Source: FEN-1219 sp964503125
GTDB lineage: Bacteria > Pseudomonadota > Gammaproteobacteria > Steroidobacterales > Rariloculaceae
Length of the DNA: 64,000 nt
Assembly: GCA_964503125.1 (NCBI GenBank)
Contig: CAZCZE010000039.1
Coordinates: 1-64,000, forward strand
Reading direction: 5' to 3'
In this document: in pieces, positions 40,868 through 51,879 of the stretch
Position numbering within the stretch: the stretch's first letter is position 1
Layout: each line of letters opens with the position of its first letter
The notes under the pieces: generated by a model
Seen by the model: the letters and a program-made list of their open reading frames with translations, nothing else
Told to the model about the DNA's origin: nothing
Database searches by the model: none
Translations under genes and position numbers: made by a program

Positions 40868-43687
40868 ATGCCCAATGCGTTGGTGCTCGTCTTTTTCCTG
40901 TCAGGCGTCGCGGCGCTGACTTTCGAAGCGCTGTGGTTCCGGCTCGCAGGCCTGAGCTTGGGCAACAGCGTCTGGAGCGCAAGCCTCGTGCTGGCCGCGT
41001 TCATGGGCGGCCTTGCGCTCGGCAACGCCGTGGTCGCGCGGCTGCACGACCGGATCGAGCGTCCAATCAGACTCTACGCGATCTTGGAGCTCGCGATCGG
41101 CATCGGCGGGTTCGCGGTCGTCGCGGCGTTGCCGCTGCTCACGTCGTCGTTCGGAGCGCTGTTCGCGAGCATCGCGGATACGCCGTGGCTCGTGAACGCC
41201 GCGCGCCTCGGTATCGCGTTCACGCTGTTGGTGTTGCCCACGACGGCCATGGGCGCGACGTTGCCCTTGCTCACCGACGCGCTTGCGCGCGCCAACCCGA
41301 ATTTCGGCGCGAACTTCGGGCGCCTGTACGGCTGGAACACGCTCGGCGCGATGCTGGGCGCCATAGGCGCCGAAGCCGTGCTCGTGCGCTGGCTCGGCAT
41401 CACGAGCACGGGGCTCGTCGCCATGTCGCTCAACTTTGCGGCCGGGTTCATCGCATGGCGCCTGGCCGAGACCGAGCCGCCGCCCGCGGCGGCAGAAGCG
41501 CGGCGTCGGCCGGCGTTCACCCCACGGACCTACCGATTCCTCGTCGTCGGGCTGCTGTCTGGCGCGGCCATGCTCGCACTCGAGGTGGTCTGGTTCCGCT
41601 TTTTACTGCTGACGTACACGGGCACCGCCCTCACGTTCGCGGTGATGTTGACGGTCGTGCTGGCTGGCATCGGCCTCGGCGGGCTCGTCGCGGGGCGCCT
41701 GGCCGCGCGCGACGAGCACTACTACCGCTGGCTGCCGCACACGACGGCCCTGAGCGGCGTTTTCGTCGTGCTGACTTACTACGGTTTCGATCTGTTCACC
41801 GTACGGCAGATGCAAGAGAACCCGACGCTGCCGGTGTTCGTGACATTCGCCGTGTTCCTCATGCTGCCCGTGTCGTTGCTGTCCGGCGCGGCATTCACGA
41901 TGATCGCGCGCGCGGTCAAGGAAGACCTCGGCGCGTCGATGCGCACGGCGGGCACGGCGGCGTTGTGGAACACCGTCGGCGCGACCGCGGGCTCACTGGC
42001 CGGCGGCTTCCTGCTGCTGCCTTCTCTGGGCCTGGAACGCTCGCTGTTTCTCCTCGCGGCCGTCTACGGCGCCACGGCGGTGCTCGTGCCGAGGACCGGC
42101 GGTCGCGAACGCGATCTCGTGGCTCGCTCGCGCCTTGCGGCGCTCGTTGCGACAGCCGTCTGCCTCGTGCTGTTTCCGTTCGGTCTCATGGAGCGCTCGT
42201 TCTTCAGGATCATCGAGCGGGCTCTGCCCGAGGAGAAGCTCATCGCGACGCACGAAGGGGTCATGGAGACCATGCGCTATTACCGGCGCGACCTGTTCGG
42301 CGTGCCGCGCGACTACCGCCTGGTCACGAACGGCTACTCGATGTCGGGGACGAGCACGATCGCCAAACGCTACATGAAGCTCTACGTGTACCTGCCGATC
42401 GCGCTGCACGGCGAGGCGCGCGACGCGCTCTTGATCAGCTTCGGCGTAGGCTCGACGGCGAAGGCGCTCGTGGATACGGCGAACCTACGCCACATCGATG
42501 TCGTGGACATCTCGCGCGAGATACTCGAGCTGAGCTCGATCATCTACTCGGAAGCGGAGAACCCGCTTCGCGACCCGCGCGTCGCGGTCCACGTCGAGGA
42601 CGGCCGATTCTTCCTGGCCACTACGGCGCGGAAATACGATCTCATCACGTCCGAGCCGCCACCGCCCAAGATTGCGGGCGTCGTGAACCTCTATTCTCAG
42701 GAGTATTTCGAGTCGATTCGCGACCACTTGAAGCCCGGCGGCTACACGACCTACTGGTTGCCCGTGCACCAACTCCAACCGCTCGACACGCTCGCGATCG
42801 TCAAGGCGTTCTGCGCGGCATTCGAGGACTGTTCACTTTGGGACGGCGCCGGCCTCGAATGGATGCTCATGGGCTCCAACGGGGCCGACGGCCGCGTGCC
42901 GGTCGAGGCGTTCTCCGCGCAATGGCGCGATGAACGAGCGCGGAGCGAGCTCGTCGCGCTCGGTTTCGAGTTGCCCGAGCAGATGGGCTCGTTGTTCATG
43001 GGCGACGCAGTCGATCTCGCGGCGCTGACGGCGGCCGTCCCGCCGGTCACGGACAACTATCCGCTACGAATCTCCGATCGGCTCGTCCGCGACCCGGGCC
43101 GCGTGCTGTTTTACGACGCCGTTATGGACGAGCGCGAACGGCTCGCGCGTTTCGAGCGCAGCGGGCTCATCGACCGCATCTGGCCGCTCGAGCTCCGGGC
43201 CGCGAGCGGGCCCTACTTCCGCTACGAGGGGATGATCAAGGACCACTTCACGAGCGGCCTCTATCCCGATAAGCACACGCCGTTCCTTTGGGCGGCGATA
43301 GACGACGTGCTCACGAGCACGAGTCTCGAGACGTTGCCGTTGTGGTTGCTCGGGACGGACGGGGATGCGCAGCGCATCGCGTCCGCCGTTGCCGGCGCCG
43401 GCACGCCGTCGCCGGAGGTGGAGCTCGAGCTCGCTCTCGGCCGCGTGGCGCAGCGCGACTACGCGGGCGCGCTCGTGCACACGCAGCGCTCGCTCGTGGG
43501 CCGACAGATGCGGGTCGGCGATTTGAGCTTGCTGCTGTATCTGCTCGCGAAGAACGGCCTGCTCTCGGAGGCGAGGACTACCATCGACCGTGTCGATAGG
43601 GCGCAAAACCCGGGGATCCAGAGCTTCGTCGACTGGTTCGAGGTCGAGTTCGACTTGCCGGAGCGGAGGCTTGCGACGGCCGAGTGA
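40868..43687 (+). CDS. Membrane-anchored spermidine-synthase-like protein
   Basis: A 939-residue protein. Residues ~1-430 contain about a dozen hydrophobic segments in two halves (LVLVFFLSGVAALTFEALWF, AAFMGGLALGNAVVARLHD, FLVVGLLSGAAMLALEVVWF), the MFS-like module common in bacterial membrane spermidine synthases. Residues ~475-690 form an aminopropyltransferase-like SAM fold: ALLISFGVGSTAKALVDTA, HIDVVDISREILELSS and VEDGRFFLATTARKYDLIT. The segment after KYDLI reads TSEPPPPKIAGVVNLYSQEY, lacking the DxxDP catalytic Asp of true SpeE. The last ~230 residues are helical and TPR-like. Thus it probably does not make spermidine; its substrate is unknown. The start at 40868 (MPNALVL) is preferred over an upstream one without a membrane-compatible N-terminus. 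Confidence 0.85.
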   Translation: MPNALVLVFFLSGVAALTFEALWFRLAGLSLGNSVWSASLVLAAFMGGLALGNAVVARLHDRIERPIRLYAILELAIGIGGFAVVAALPLLTSSFGALFASIADTPWLVNAARLGIAFTLLVLPTTAMGATLPLLTDALARANPNFGANFGRLYGWNTLGAMLGAIGAEAVLVRWLGITSTGLVAMSLNFAAGFIAWRLAETEPPPAAAEARRRPAFTPRTYRFLVVGLLSGAAMLALEVVWFRFLLLTYTGTALTFAVMLTVVLAGIGLGGLVAGRLAARDEHYYRWLPHTTALSGVFVVLTYYGFDLFTVRQMQENPTLPVFVTFAVFLMLPVSLLSGAAFTMIARAVKEDLGASMRTAGTAALWNTVGATAGSLAGGFLLLPSLGLERSLFLLAAVYGATAVLVPRTGGRERDLVARSRLAALVATAVCLVLFPFGLMERSFFRIIERALPEEKLIATHEGVMETMRYYRRDLFGVPRDYRLVTNGYSMSGTSTIAKRYMKLYVYLPIALHGEARDALLISFGVGSTAKALVDTANLRHIDVVDISREILELSSIIYSEAENPLRDPRVAVHVEDGRFFLATTARKYDLITSEPPPPKIAGVVNLYSQEYFESIRDHLKPGGYTTYWLPVHQLQPLDTLAIVKAFCAAFEDCSLWDGAGLEWMLMGSNGADGRVPVEAFSAQWRDERARSELVALGFELPEQMGSLFMGDAVDLAALTAAVPPVTDNYPLRISDRLVRDPGRVLFYDAVMDERERLARFERSGLIDRIWPLELRAASGPYFRYEGMIKDHFTSGLYPDKHTPFLWAAIDDVLTSTSLETLPLWLLGTDGDAQRIASAVAGAGTPSPEVELELALGRVAQRDYAGALVHTQRSLVGRQMRVGDLSLLLYLLAKNGLLSEARTTIDRVDRAQNPGIQSFVDWFEVEFDLPERRLATAE

Positions 43688-43750
43688 CACGCCCACGATT
43701 ACGGTCGAGTGAAGGGGCGCCCAACGCGCCCAGCCGAGGGGGTAGTCGCC

Positions 43751-45760
43751 ATGAAGCGCAGCGCGCCGCTGTGGTTGCCGATAGTCTCATGCGTGGCCGT
43801 TTCCGCTTGCAGCGACGAGCCGGCATCCGTTGCTGAAGAGCCGGGCGCCACGACGTCGGCAGCATCGAGCTCCGCGACCGAACGCATCGTCTACTCGTCG
43901 CTGCGGCCCGGCAACTGGGACATCTTCTATTTCGCGAGCGCCGGCGCAGCGCCGCGGCGGCTCACGGATCATCCGGGGCTCGACTACGATGCCGCGTTGT
44001 CGCCCGACGGCCGTTGGGTCGTGTTCACGTCGGAGCGGCGAGGTAACCCCGATCTCTACGCGCTCGAGATCGAAGGCGGCGCAGAGCCGCGGCTCTTGGT
44101 CGACAGCGCGGCCATGGAGGATCAAGTCGCGTTCTCGCCGGACGGCCGCAACATCGCGTTCGTGAGCACCGCGAGCGGCAACGCCGACATCTACGTGCTG
44201 CCGTTCGCTCCGGAGCGCTCGCAGGAGATTGCAGCTGCGACCAACGTCACGAACCATCCCGGCGGCGATTTTCGTCCGGACTTCTCGCCCGACGGCGCGC
44301 GCATCGCGTTCACGACCGACCGCGACACGCCCGTGTCGGGCCATCCGATCTTCGCCTTCACGCGCCAGCGCGAAGGCGACATCTACGTCATGGATCGCGA
44401 CGGCGCCAATCTGCAGCGGCTCACGGCGACGCCCGACTGGGACGGCTCGCCCGAGTGGTCCGCGGACGGCGGCACGTTGTATTTCTACTCCGCGCGTCCG
44501 CGCGAGATCGTGGGTCCGCCGACGAGCCCGATCTTGGGGCAAGAGGGCGGCTTCCGGATCTGGGCGATGAACGCCGACGGGTCGAGCCCGCGCGCCGTGA
44601 CGGCCGAAGGCGTCGAAGCGCTCGCGCCGGCGGTCACCGCGGACGGCCGAATCGCGTACCAGAAGCGCACGGGCTATGCGCGCTGGAGCATCGAGTCGGT
44701 GGCTGCCGATGGCTCGAGCGCGCGCGCCGAAAGCGACACGGCGACCGACTATTGGCTGCCCGATTTTCACTCAAGCGGCGCCATGGTGTGCCACGGCGTC
44801 GGGCCCGCCGTCGGCGAGACGCAGGCCGTCGAGGAGATTCTCGGCGCCGGCGCGCTGCTCGCGGCCGATTACCCCGCGGACATCACGATGCCCGACCGCA
44901 CGGTCACGCTGTACGCGATGCGGCATACGACGGGCTTAGCTCCGCACCCGGACCGCAACGAAACCGCGGTCACGATCGAGGACGAGGCCGGCACGCGGCT
45001 CGTGCTCGCGGATTTCGACGGCGGCAATCAACGCGAGCTCTTGGCCGTGCCGAACGTCGGCATCGTGAGCGGCACGCCGAACCGCCTGTTCGACATCAAG
45101 TGGTCGGACGACGGCGAGTGGATCACCTACACGCAAGGATTCTTCTTCGGCCAAGGCACGGACGAGGCCGACCTCTGGGTCATGCGCGCGGACGGTTCCG
45201 AGCGACGCAACTTGAGCGAAGACACGGCGGCCAACGAAGGCGTCGCGGCGTTCTCGCCCGATGCGCAGAGGCTCGTGTTCCGCAGCGCGCGCGACGGGCG
45301 CTTCGATCTCGTGTCGAGCAACCGCGACGGCACGGAGCGCAGGGCGCTCACGGCCGACGACGCGCGCGAGAACTTCCCCGTGTTCTCGCCGAGCGGCGAC
45401 GCCGTCGCGTTCTCGTCGAATCGCGACGGTGTGCGCGACCGGTTCGGCAACCTCACGTTCGACAACTACATCCTCGCGCTGGCCGCGGACGGCACGCCCG
45501 GCGCGCTGCAGCGGATCTCGGACCATCCCGGCCAGGACTCGCATCCGTGGTTCTCGCCCGATGGCGCGTGGATCGTCTATACGTCCGAGCGTGGCGGTAT
45601 CAGCGACGAGGAACCGATGGTGCAGGAGGTCGTGTTCGGGCCGCAGATGTACGGCGAGCTCTACGCACGCCGTTTGAGCGACGGGTTCGAGGTGCGGCTC
45701 ACGCACAACAAGTGGGAGGAAGGGAATCCGTTCTGGCTGCGGCCGCTCGGCTCCCGCTGA
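43751..45760 (+). CDS. TolB-like PD40 beta-propeller lipoprotein
   Basis: A 669-residue exported protein with a lipobox-like start (LPIVSCVAVSACSDEP). At least seven PD40/WD40-like repeats are visible, each with a [F/L/W]S[P/A]DG segment: LSPDGRWVVFTSERRGNPDL, FSPDGRNIAFVSTASGNADI, FSPDGARIAFTTDRD, WSADGGTLYFYSARP, FSPDAQRLVFRSARDGRFDL, FSPSGDAVAFSSNRDGVRD and FSPDGAWIVYTSERGGI. They should form one or two six- to eight-bladed propellers in the periplasm, as in TolB or DPP-like proteins, but no peptidase domain is attached. A protein-interaction or sugar-binding role is typical. The upstream GTG at 43709 lacks a signal peptide start, so 43751 was used. The palindrome CTGACGC-a-GCGTCAG overlaps the stop codon. 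Confidence 0.87.
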   Translation: MKRSAPLWLPIVSCVAVSACSDEPASVAEEPGATTSAASSSATERIVYSSLRPGNWDIFYFASAGAAPRRLTDHPGLDYDAALSPDGRWVVFTSERRGNPDLYALEIEGGAEPRLLVDSAAMEDQVAFSPDGRNIAFVSTASGNADIYVLPFAPERSQEIAAATNVTNHPGGDFRPDFSPDGARIAFTTDRDTPVSGHPIFAFTRQREGDIYVMDRDGANLQRLTATPDWDGSPEWSADGGTLYFYSARPREIVGPPTSPILGQEGGFRIWAMNADGSSPRAVTAEGVEALAPAVTADGRIAYQKRTGYARWSIESVAADGSSARAESDTATDYWLPDFHSSGAMVCHGVGPAVGETQAVEEILGAGALLAADYPADITMPDRTVTLYAMRHTTGLAPHPDRNETAVTIEDEAGTRLVLADFDGGNQRELLAVPNVGIVSGTPNRLFDIKWSDDGEWITYTQGFFFGQGTDEADLWVMRADGSERRNLSEDTAANEGVAAFSPDAQRLVFRSARDGRFDLVSSNRDGTERRALTADDARENFPVFSPSGDAVAFSSNRDGVRDRFGNLTFDNYILALAADGTPGALQRISDHPGQDSHPWFSPDGAWIVYTSERGGISDEEPMVQEVVFGPQMYGELYARRLSDGFEVRLTHNKWEEGNPFWLRPLGSR

Positions 45761-45951
45761 CGCAGCGTCAGGTGTCTTCAATGATCGCTAGCACAGTGCT
45801 TAGATGCACAGCGAGCAACCTCGCGGAGCGTGGCGTCTGGAAAGTGCAGGATCCCGGGCGAATGCGAATCGCCGTTGCTGGCCCCTTGCCCAGGCTATGA
45901 CGTCGAAGTCATCGGGTCGAGGCCCAGGGTTCTCGATGTTCGCGCCGCGAG

Positions 45952-45972
45952 GCCCGCGATATCATCGCGGGC
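45952..45972. repeat. 9-bp inverted repeat just before the oxygenase start codon
   Basis: GCCCGCGAT-ATC-ATCGCGGGC is a perfect inverted repeat with a 3-base loop, ending 4 bases before the ATG at 45977. It covers the position where a ribosome site would be. It may be an operator for a dimeric regulator or an mRNA hairpin controlling translation. Confidence 0.5.
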
Positions 45973-45976
45973 GCCC

Positions 45977-46552
45977 ATGACCGAGACCCAAGCAAAAGAA
46001 CTGCCTCCGTTTCAGTCGCACGCAACCGCGCCGGGGTTCCTAACCGACGCGGAAATCGACCGCCTCATCGCCGAGCACCAGTCACTGCTCGCGGAGGGCA
46101 AGCTCGGGGCTGGCGGCACCAACCCCGATGTCAGACGCTCTCAGGTGGTCTTCCTCGGAATGGAGGAGAACTATCGGTGGCTCTATGAGCGAGTCTGGGT
46201 TGCGGCGCGCGAGTGCAATCGCCTGTTCTTTGCCGTCGACATCGCGACCGTAGAGGCGAACATTCAATTGGCCCGCTACGACAGCGGGGATCTCGGCTTC
46301 TACAACTGGCACACCGATTTCGCTGGCCTCCGGCCGCTGCGCAAGATGTCGGTCTCCATCCAGCTTTCGCGGCCCGAGGATTACGAGGGCGGAGATCTCG
46401 AGCTACTGTTCAGCAACAGCCCACTCAAGCTCGAGAAGGCCAGGGGAACCTTCATCGCTTTTCCGAGCTTCATGCTGCATCGCGTCACGCCCGTGACGCG
46501 CGGCACGCGCTGGAGCCTCGTCGCGTGGATCTTGGGGACGCGCTGGCGTTGA
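45977..46552 (+). CDS. 2OG-Fe(II) oxygenase (PKHD-type hydroxylase-like)
   Basis: A 191-residue cytoplasmic dioxygenase of the prolyl-4-hydroxylase superfamily. The iron triad is visible: H112 and D114 in YNWHTDF and H168 in SFMLHRVTPV; R178 in TRGTRWSLVAW binds 2-oxoglutarate. The DYEGGDLELL segment is typical of PKHD-type enzymes. The short N-terminal FLTDAEIDRLIAEHQSLLAE helix also matches. It should hydroxylate a protein or small molecule with O2 and 2-oxoglutarate. No partner gene is coupled. Its expression may be controlled by the 9-bp inverted repeat directly upstream. Base composition is slightly more AT-rich than its neighbours. Confidence 0.9.
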   Translation: MTETQAKELPPFQSHATAPGFLTDAEIDRLIAEHQSLLAEGKLGAGGTNPDVRRSQVVFLGMEENYRWLYERVWVAARECNRLFFAVDIATVEANIQLARYDSGDLGFYNWHTDFAGLRPLRKMSVSIQLSRPEDYEGGDLELLFSNSPLKLEKARGTFIAFPSFMLHRVTPVTRGTRWSLVAWILGTRWR

Positions 46553-46652
46553 TCGCGACGGCGTAGCGTCGGACGCCGGCGGCCGGCCGTGGGCGAGGTG
46601 CGCTCACGACCGGCCGTGACATGTCGAGCAGCGAAGCCGCCGCGGCGTGCGC

Positions 46653-46742
46653 TCAGAACTGCGTGTTGTCGTTCGCCGGGTTCGCTTCGACGGGCTGCAC
46701 CGCGTCCCAATGCTCGACGATCCGGCCCGTACGACGAACGGC
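46653..46742 (-). pseudogene. C-terminal remnant of a SnoaL-like gene
   Basis: On the minus strand a frame ending at TGA 46653-46655 reads TGRIVEHWDAVQPVEANPAN then DNTQF. This matches very well the terminal strand and tail of SnoaL-like aldol-condensation proteins (typically DGKIVEHWDVIQP...NGNTMF). Upstream of position ~46742 the frame loses all family resemblance and no start or body is present, so the 5' part has been deleted. A living family member is encoded at 23327-23803 with a different tail. The remnant lies 67 bp downstream of the minus-strand gene at 46810. Confidence 0.6.
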
Positions 46743-46809
46743 GGCGTTGATGGGGTGCGAGTTTCGCGGTCGAGCCCGAGCCTGCCGCGTGAGGTAGCCG
46801 AGCCGCGGC

Positions 46810-47808
46810 CTACTGCGAAGCAGGGGTCAGGCCGGCTTCCTCGGCGCGCAGGGCCGAGAGCATGCCGCGCAGGCTTATGTTCCCTTCGTGGCAGGCGTAC
46901 TCGAAGATCTCGCCGTCGCTCTTCCGCCAATAAATCGCGGCCGTCCACGGCCGGGTCCAGACGGTGTGATCGTCGACGGTGAACTCGTAGCGCAACGTGT
47001 CGTCGTCGATACGCGTGAACCTTTCGGTCAGCCGCAGATTCTCGTCCGCATAGCGGAAGTAGCCGCCCATGTTGTTGCCGGCCGGGTGGAAATTCGTCGT
47101 CTCGACGACGAGCGTGTCGCCCTCCCAGCGGCCGCGTGAGTCGCCGAGGTGCTGCCGAATCGCGCTCGACACGTGCGGGCGACCGTCGAGCGGAATCACG
47201 CGCGTGTCGTGGATCTTTTCCATTTGAATGACCACGTCGCCCTGCGTCTGGAAGATCCGGTACACGCTCATATAGGCGGCGAAGAGATCGGGCACTCCGT
47301 ACGTGATGCAGCGATCGGTGAGCGAGAGATCGCCGGCACCGCGGGCGCGCGGTGGTCGCGCCGCCGCCTGTGCCGCACGCCGCTCCACGGCCTGCGGCGC
47401 GAGCGCCGGTAGCCGTCCGTCCGGCGGGTCCTCGATGAGCGACGTCCGGCGCTCGAAGTAGCGGCTCGGCACCCAGTTCTGGCTGTACGTCCCGGTCACG
47501 AAGGTTTGCCGCGGGCGTTGGTCGTCGAGCAACGCGAGGTACAGCGAGTCGCCAAACACCGCGTCGGCCTCGGGGCCGAAAATTGCCGCGGCCCGCGCCG
47601 CCAGCGCGTCTACCTCGCCCTGGGAGAGCAGCGGTTTACCCGCGAGCTCGGACGGCCGTTCGAGCGGGGTGGCGCTGTTGTTTTCCCAGGTGCCTTGCAG
47701 GTCGGGCTGGCCGTTCGGCAGCCTGGGCACGGTCCAGGTGGCCTGGGCCAGTGCCTGAGCGCCGCCGAGCCCGGCCGCGACGGCAACGACTAGCAGGGGT
47801 CCACGCAT
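46810..47808 (-). CDS. Secreted YTDGR/GDTLV-family protein (paralogue 4)
   Basis: A 332-residue exported protein. The signal peptide is MRGPLLVVAVAAGLGGAQAL with cleavage after AQA. The family blocks are: VPRLPNGQPDLQGTWENNSA, SLTDRCITYGVPDLFAAYMS, YRIFQTQGDVVIQMEKIHDT, VIPLDGRPHVSSAIRQHLGD, SRGRWEGDTLVVETTNFHPA and RLTERFTRIDDDTLRYEFTV, ending EIFEYACHEGNISLRGMLSA. It represents the longer subtype with the LPNGQPDLQGTWxNxxxTPLERP opening and CHEGNY-like ending that is very common in acidobacteria and gammaproteobacteria. The start at 47808 places the signal peptide at the N-terminus. It is divergent from katG (139 bp between starts), so it may share regulation with peroxide defence; that is inference. 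Confidence 0.85.
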   Translation of the reverse strand: MRGPLLVVAVAAGLGGAQALAQATWTVPRLPNGQPDLQGTWENNSATPLERPSELAGKPLLSQGEVDALAARAAAIFGPEADAVFGDSLYLALLDDQRPRQTFVTGTYSQNWVPSRYFERRTSLIEDPPDGRLPALAPQAVERRAAQAAARPPRARGAGDLSLTDRCITYGVPDLFAAYMSVYRIFQTQGDVVIQMEKIHDTRVIPLDGRPHVSSAIRQHLGDSRGRWEGDTLVVETTNFHPAGNNMGGYFRYADENLRLTERFTRIDDDTLRYEFTVDDHTVWTRPWTAAIYWRKSDGEIFEYACHEGNISLRGMLSALRAEEAGLTPASQ

Positions 47809-47947
47809 GAGCACCGACTCTACGCTCGGTAACTCCGGAAACGAAGAACCGTCGGAAACTACGAATGGCCGCGGCCGGCGGCGCAGGGAAACGTAGTCGA
47901 AGGCATACTGGCACCGCACCAAGCTCGATTCCAAGGAGAGATCTCAC

Positions 47948-50116
<2,169 letters not shown>

Positions 50117-50119
50117 AAC

Positions 50120-51829
50120 GTGTACCGGTCACTCAGCAGATCGATGAAGGCCCGCGTGGGCTTGGTGTGGGGCGTCGCGATGGCCTGCTGCGCCCTTTCG
50201 TTGGGCGGCTGCGGTCGCGGAACGGAGCCCGGGACGGAGCTCACGTCCGGCGCCGTGCCTGCGGCGCCCGCGCCGGGAGCGCAAGGCGCTGCGGCCGCCG
50301 ACTGGCCCTCGTACAACCGCACGCTCGCCGGCGACCGCTTCTCGCCGCTCGACGAGATCGACCGCGGCAACGTTGCGCAGCTGCAAGTCGTGTGCACGTA
50401 CGTGTTGCCCGAGGCGAACGCGATGCAGGCCGGCCCGATCGTCGTCGACGGCACGATGTACTTCACGACGGAACGAGGCTCGTACGCGATCGACGCGGCC
50501 ACGTGCGCGCAGAAGTGGCACGTCGAGCGCGTGAGCTCGCGCCCGTCGCCGCTCGGCGTGCAGCGTGGTTTCGCGTATCTCGACGGGCGCCTCTACCGCG
50601 GGACGTCCGACACGCACGTGCTCGCGCTCGATGCCGCCGACGGCCGCACGCTCTGGGACGTGACGATGGACGTGGCGGAGACGCCGGGCGTCTCGATGCC
50701 GATGGCGCCGATCGCCGCGAACGGCCTCGTGTTCATCGGCAACGCGGGCGGTGACCAGACCGGCGTCACGGGCCACGTCTACGCGCTCGACGCGCAAGAC
50801 GGCCGCGTCGTCTGGAAGTTCGACGTGGTGCCCGACGAGCCGGCGGTGCGCGCGACCTGGCCGAACGCCGACCGCTTGCCGATCTCGGGCGGCGCGTTCT
50901 GGACGTCGTTCGCGCTCGACGCCGAGCGCGGCGTGCTCTACGTGCCGGCGGGTAATCCCGCGCCCGACTTCGACGCCGAAGCCCGCGGCGGCGACAACTT
51001 GTATACGAACTCGCTGATCGCGCTCGACGCGGCGACCGGTCGCCTGCTCGGCTACAACCAGCTCGTCAAGCGCGACTCGCACGATTGGGACGTGAACGGC
51101 CCCCCGGCGCTCGGCGTCACGCGCGCCGGCCGCCCGATCGTCGCGTCCGCGAACAAGGACGGGCTCTTGTCCGTGCTCGATCGCAGCGCGCTCGTAACCG
51201 CGCAGCCGCCGCCCGCGGGCACGGACCCCGGAACACGCCTGCCGACGATCTTTCAGTCGCCGACGACGACGCGAGAAAACGTCGACGTGCCGTTGTCGCG
51301 CACGGCGCCCGTGCGCTTCTGCCCCGGCATTCAGGGCGGCAACGAATGGAACGGCGCCGCGTTCCATCCGCAGCTCAACACCTTGTATACGGGCGCCGTC
51401 GACTGGTGCGCCAACGTGCAGCTCGCGGCGGAGGTGACGGTGCCCTCGGCGGGTGCGATCTGGTTCGGCTCAGGCGTAGGCGAGATCCAGGGACCGGCGA
51501 GCGAGGCCAAGGGTTGGATCACGGCCTTCGACGCGGACACCGGCGCCGAGCGTTGGAAGTTCGCAGCGCCCGCGCCCGTGGTGGCCGGCGTCACGCCGAC
51601 GGCCGGCGGCCTCGTGTTCACCGCGGATCTCACGGGTCACTTGCGCGCGTTCGACGCCGAGAACGGCGCGGTGCTGTTCGAGCTTGAGACCGGCCAGTCG
51701 ATCGGCGGCGGCATCGTGAGCTATGCGGCCGCGGGCAAGCAAAGGATCGGCGTCGCGTCGGGCATGAAGTCGGGCATCTGGCCGGGCGCCGCGACCGAGA
51801 GCCGGATTCTGGTGCTCGGCTTGCCGTAG
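50120..51829 (+). CDS. PQQ-binding beta-propeller quinoprotein (alcohol dehydrogenase-like)
   Basis: A 569-residue exported protein. The N-terminus has a signal with a possible lipobox (ACCALSLGGCGRG). The propeller carries DWPSYNRTLAGDRFSPLDEI, repeated blade motifs ALDAADGRTLWDVTM, ALDAQDGRVVWKFDV and AFDADTGAERWKFAA, and the active-site region KRDSHDWDVNGPPAL, whose Asp corresponds to the catalytic Asp of quinoprotein dehydrogenases. GGNEWNGAAFHP and the late GGLVFTADLTGHLRAFDAEN also match. There is no fused cytochrome c. It should oxidise an alcohol or sugar in the periplasm with PQQ and pass electrons to an external cytochrome. GTG at 50120 is preceded by GGGGG and coupled to katG. No PQQ biosynthesis genes are visible. 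Confidence 0.87.
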   Translation: MYRSLSRSMKARVGLVWGVAMACCALSLGGCGRGTEPGTELTSGAVPAAPAPGAQGAAAADWPSYNRTLAGDRFSPLDEIDRGNVAQLQVVCTYVLPEANAMQAGPIVVDGTMYFTTERGSYAIDAATCAQKWHVERVSSRPSPLGVQRGFAYLDGRLYRGTSDTHVLALDAADGRTLWDVTMDVAETPGVSMPMAPIAANGLVFIGNAGGDQTGVTGHVYALDAQDGRVVWKFDVVPDEPAVRATWPNADRLPISGGAFWTSFALDAERGVLYVPAGNPAPDFDAEARGGDNLYTNSLIALDAATGRLLGYNQLVKRDSHDWDVNGPPALGVTRAGRPIVASANKDGLLSVLDRSALVTAQPPPAGTDPGTRLPTIFQSPTTTRENVDVPLSRTAPVRFCPGIQGGNEWNGAAFHPQLNTLYTGAVDWCANVQLAAEVTVPSAGAIWFGSGVGEIQGPASEAKGWITAFDADTGAERWKFAAPAPVVAGVTPTAGGLVFTADLTGHLRAFDAENGAVLFELETGQSIGGGIVSYAAAGKQRIGVASGMKSGIWPGAATESRILVLGLP

Positions 51830-51879
51830 GCTTGCCCAGTCAGGGTGCGCTGTAACGACCGATCGGGGGAGGACGTCTC

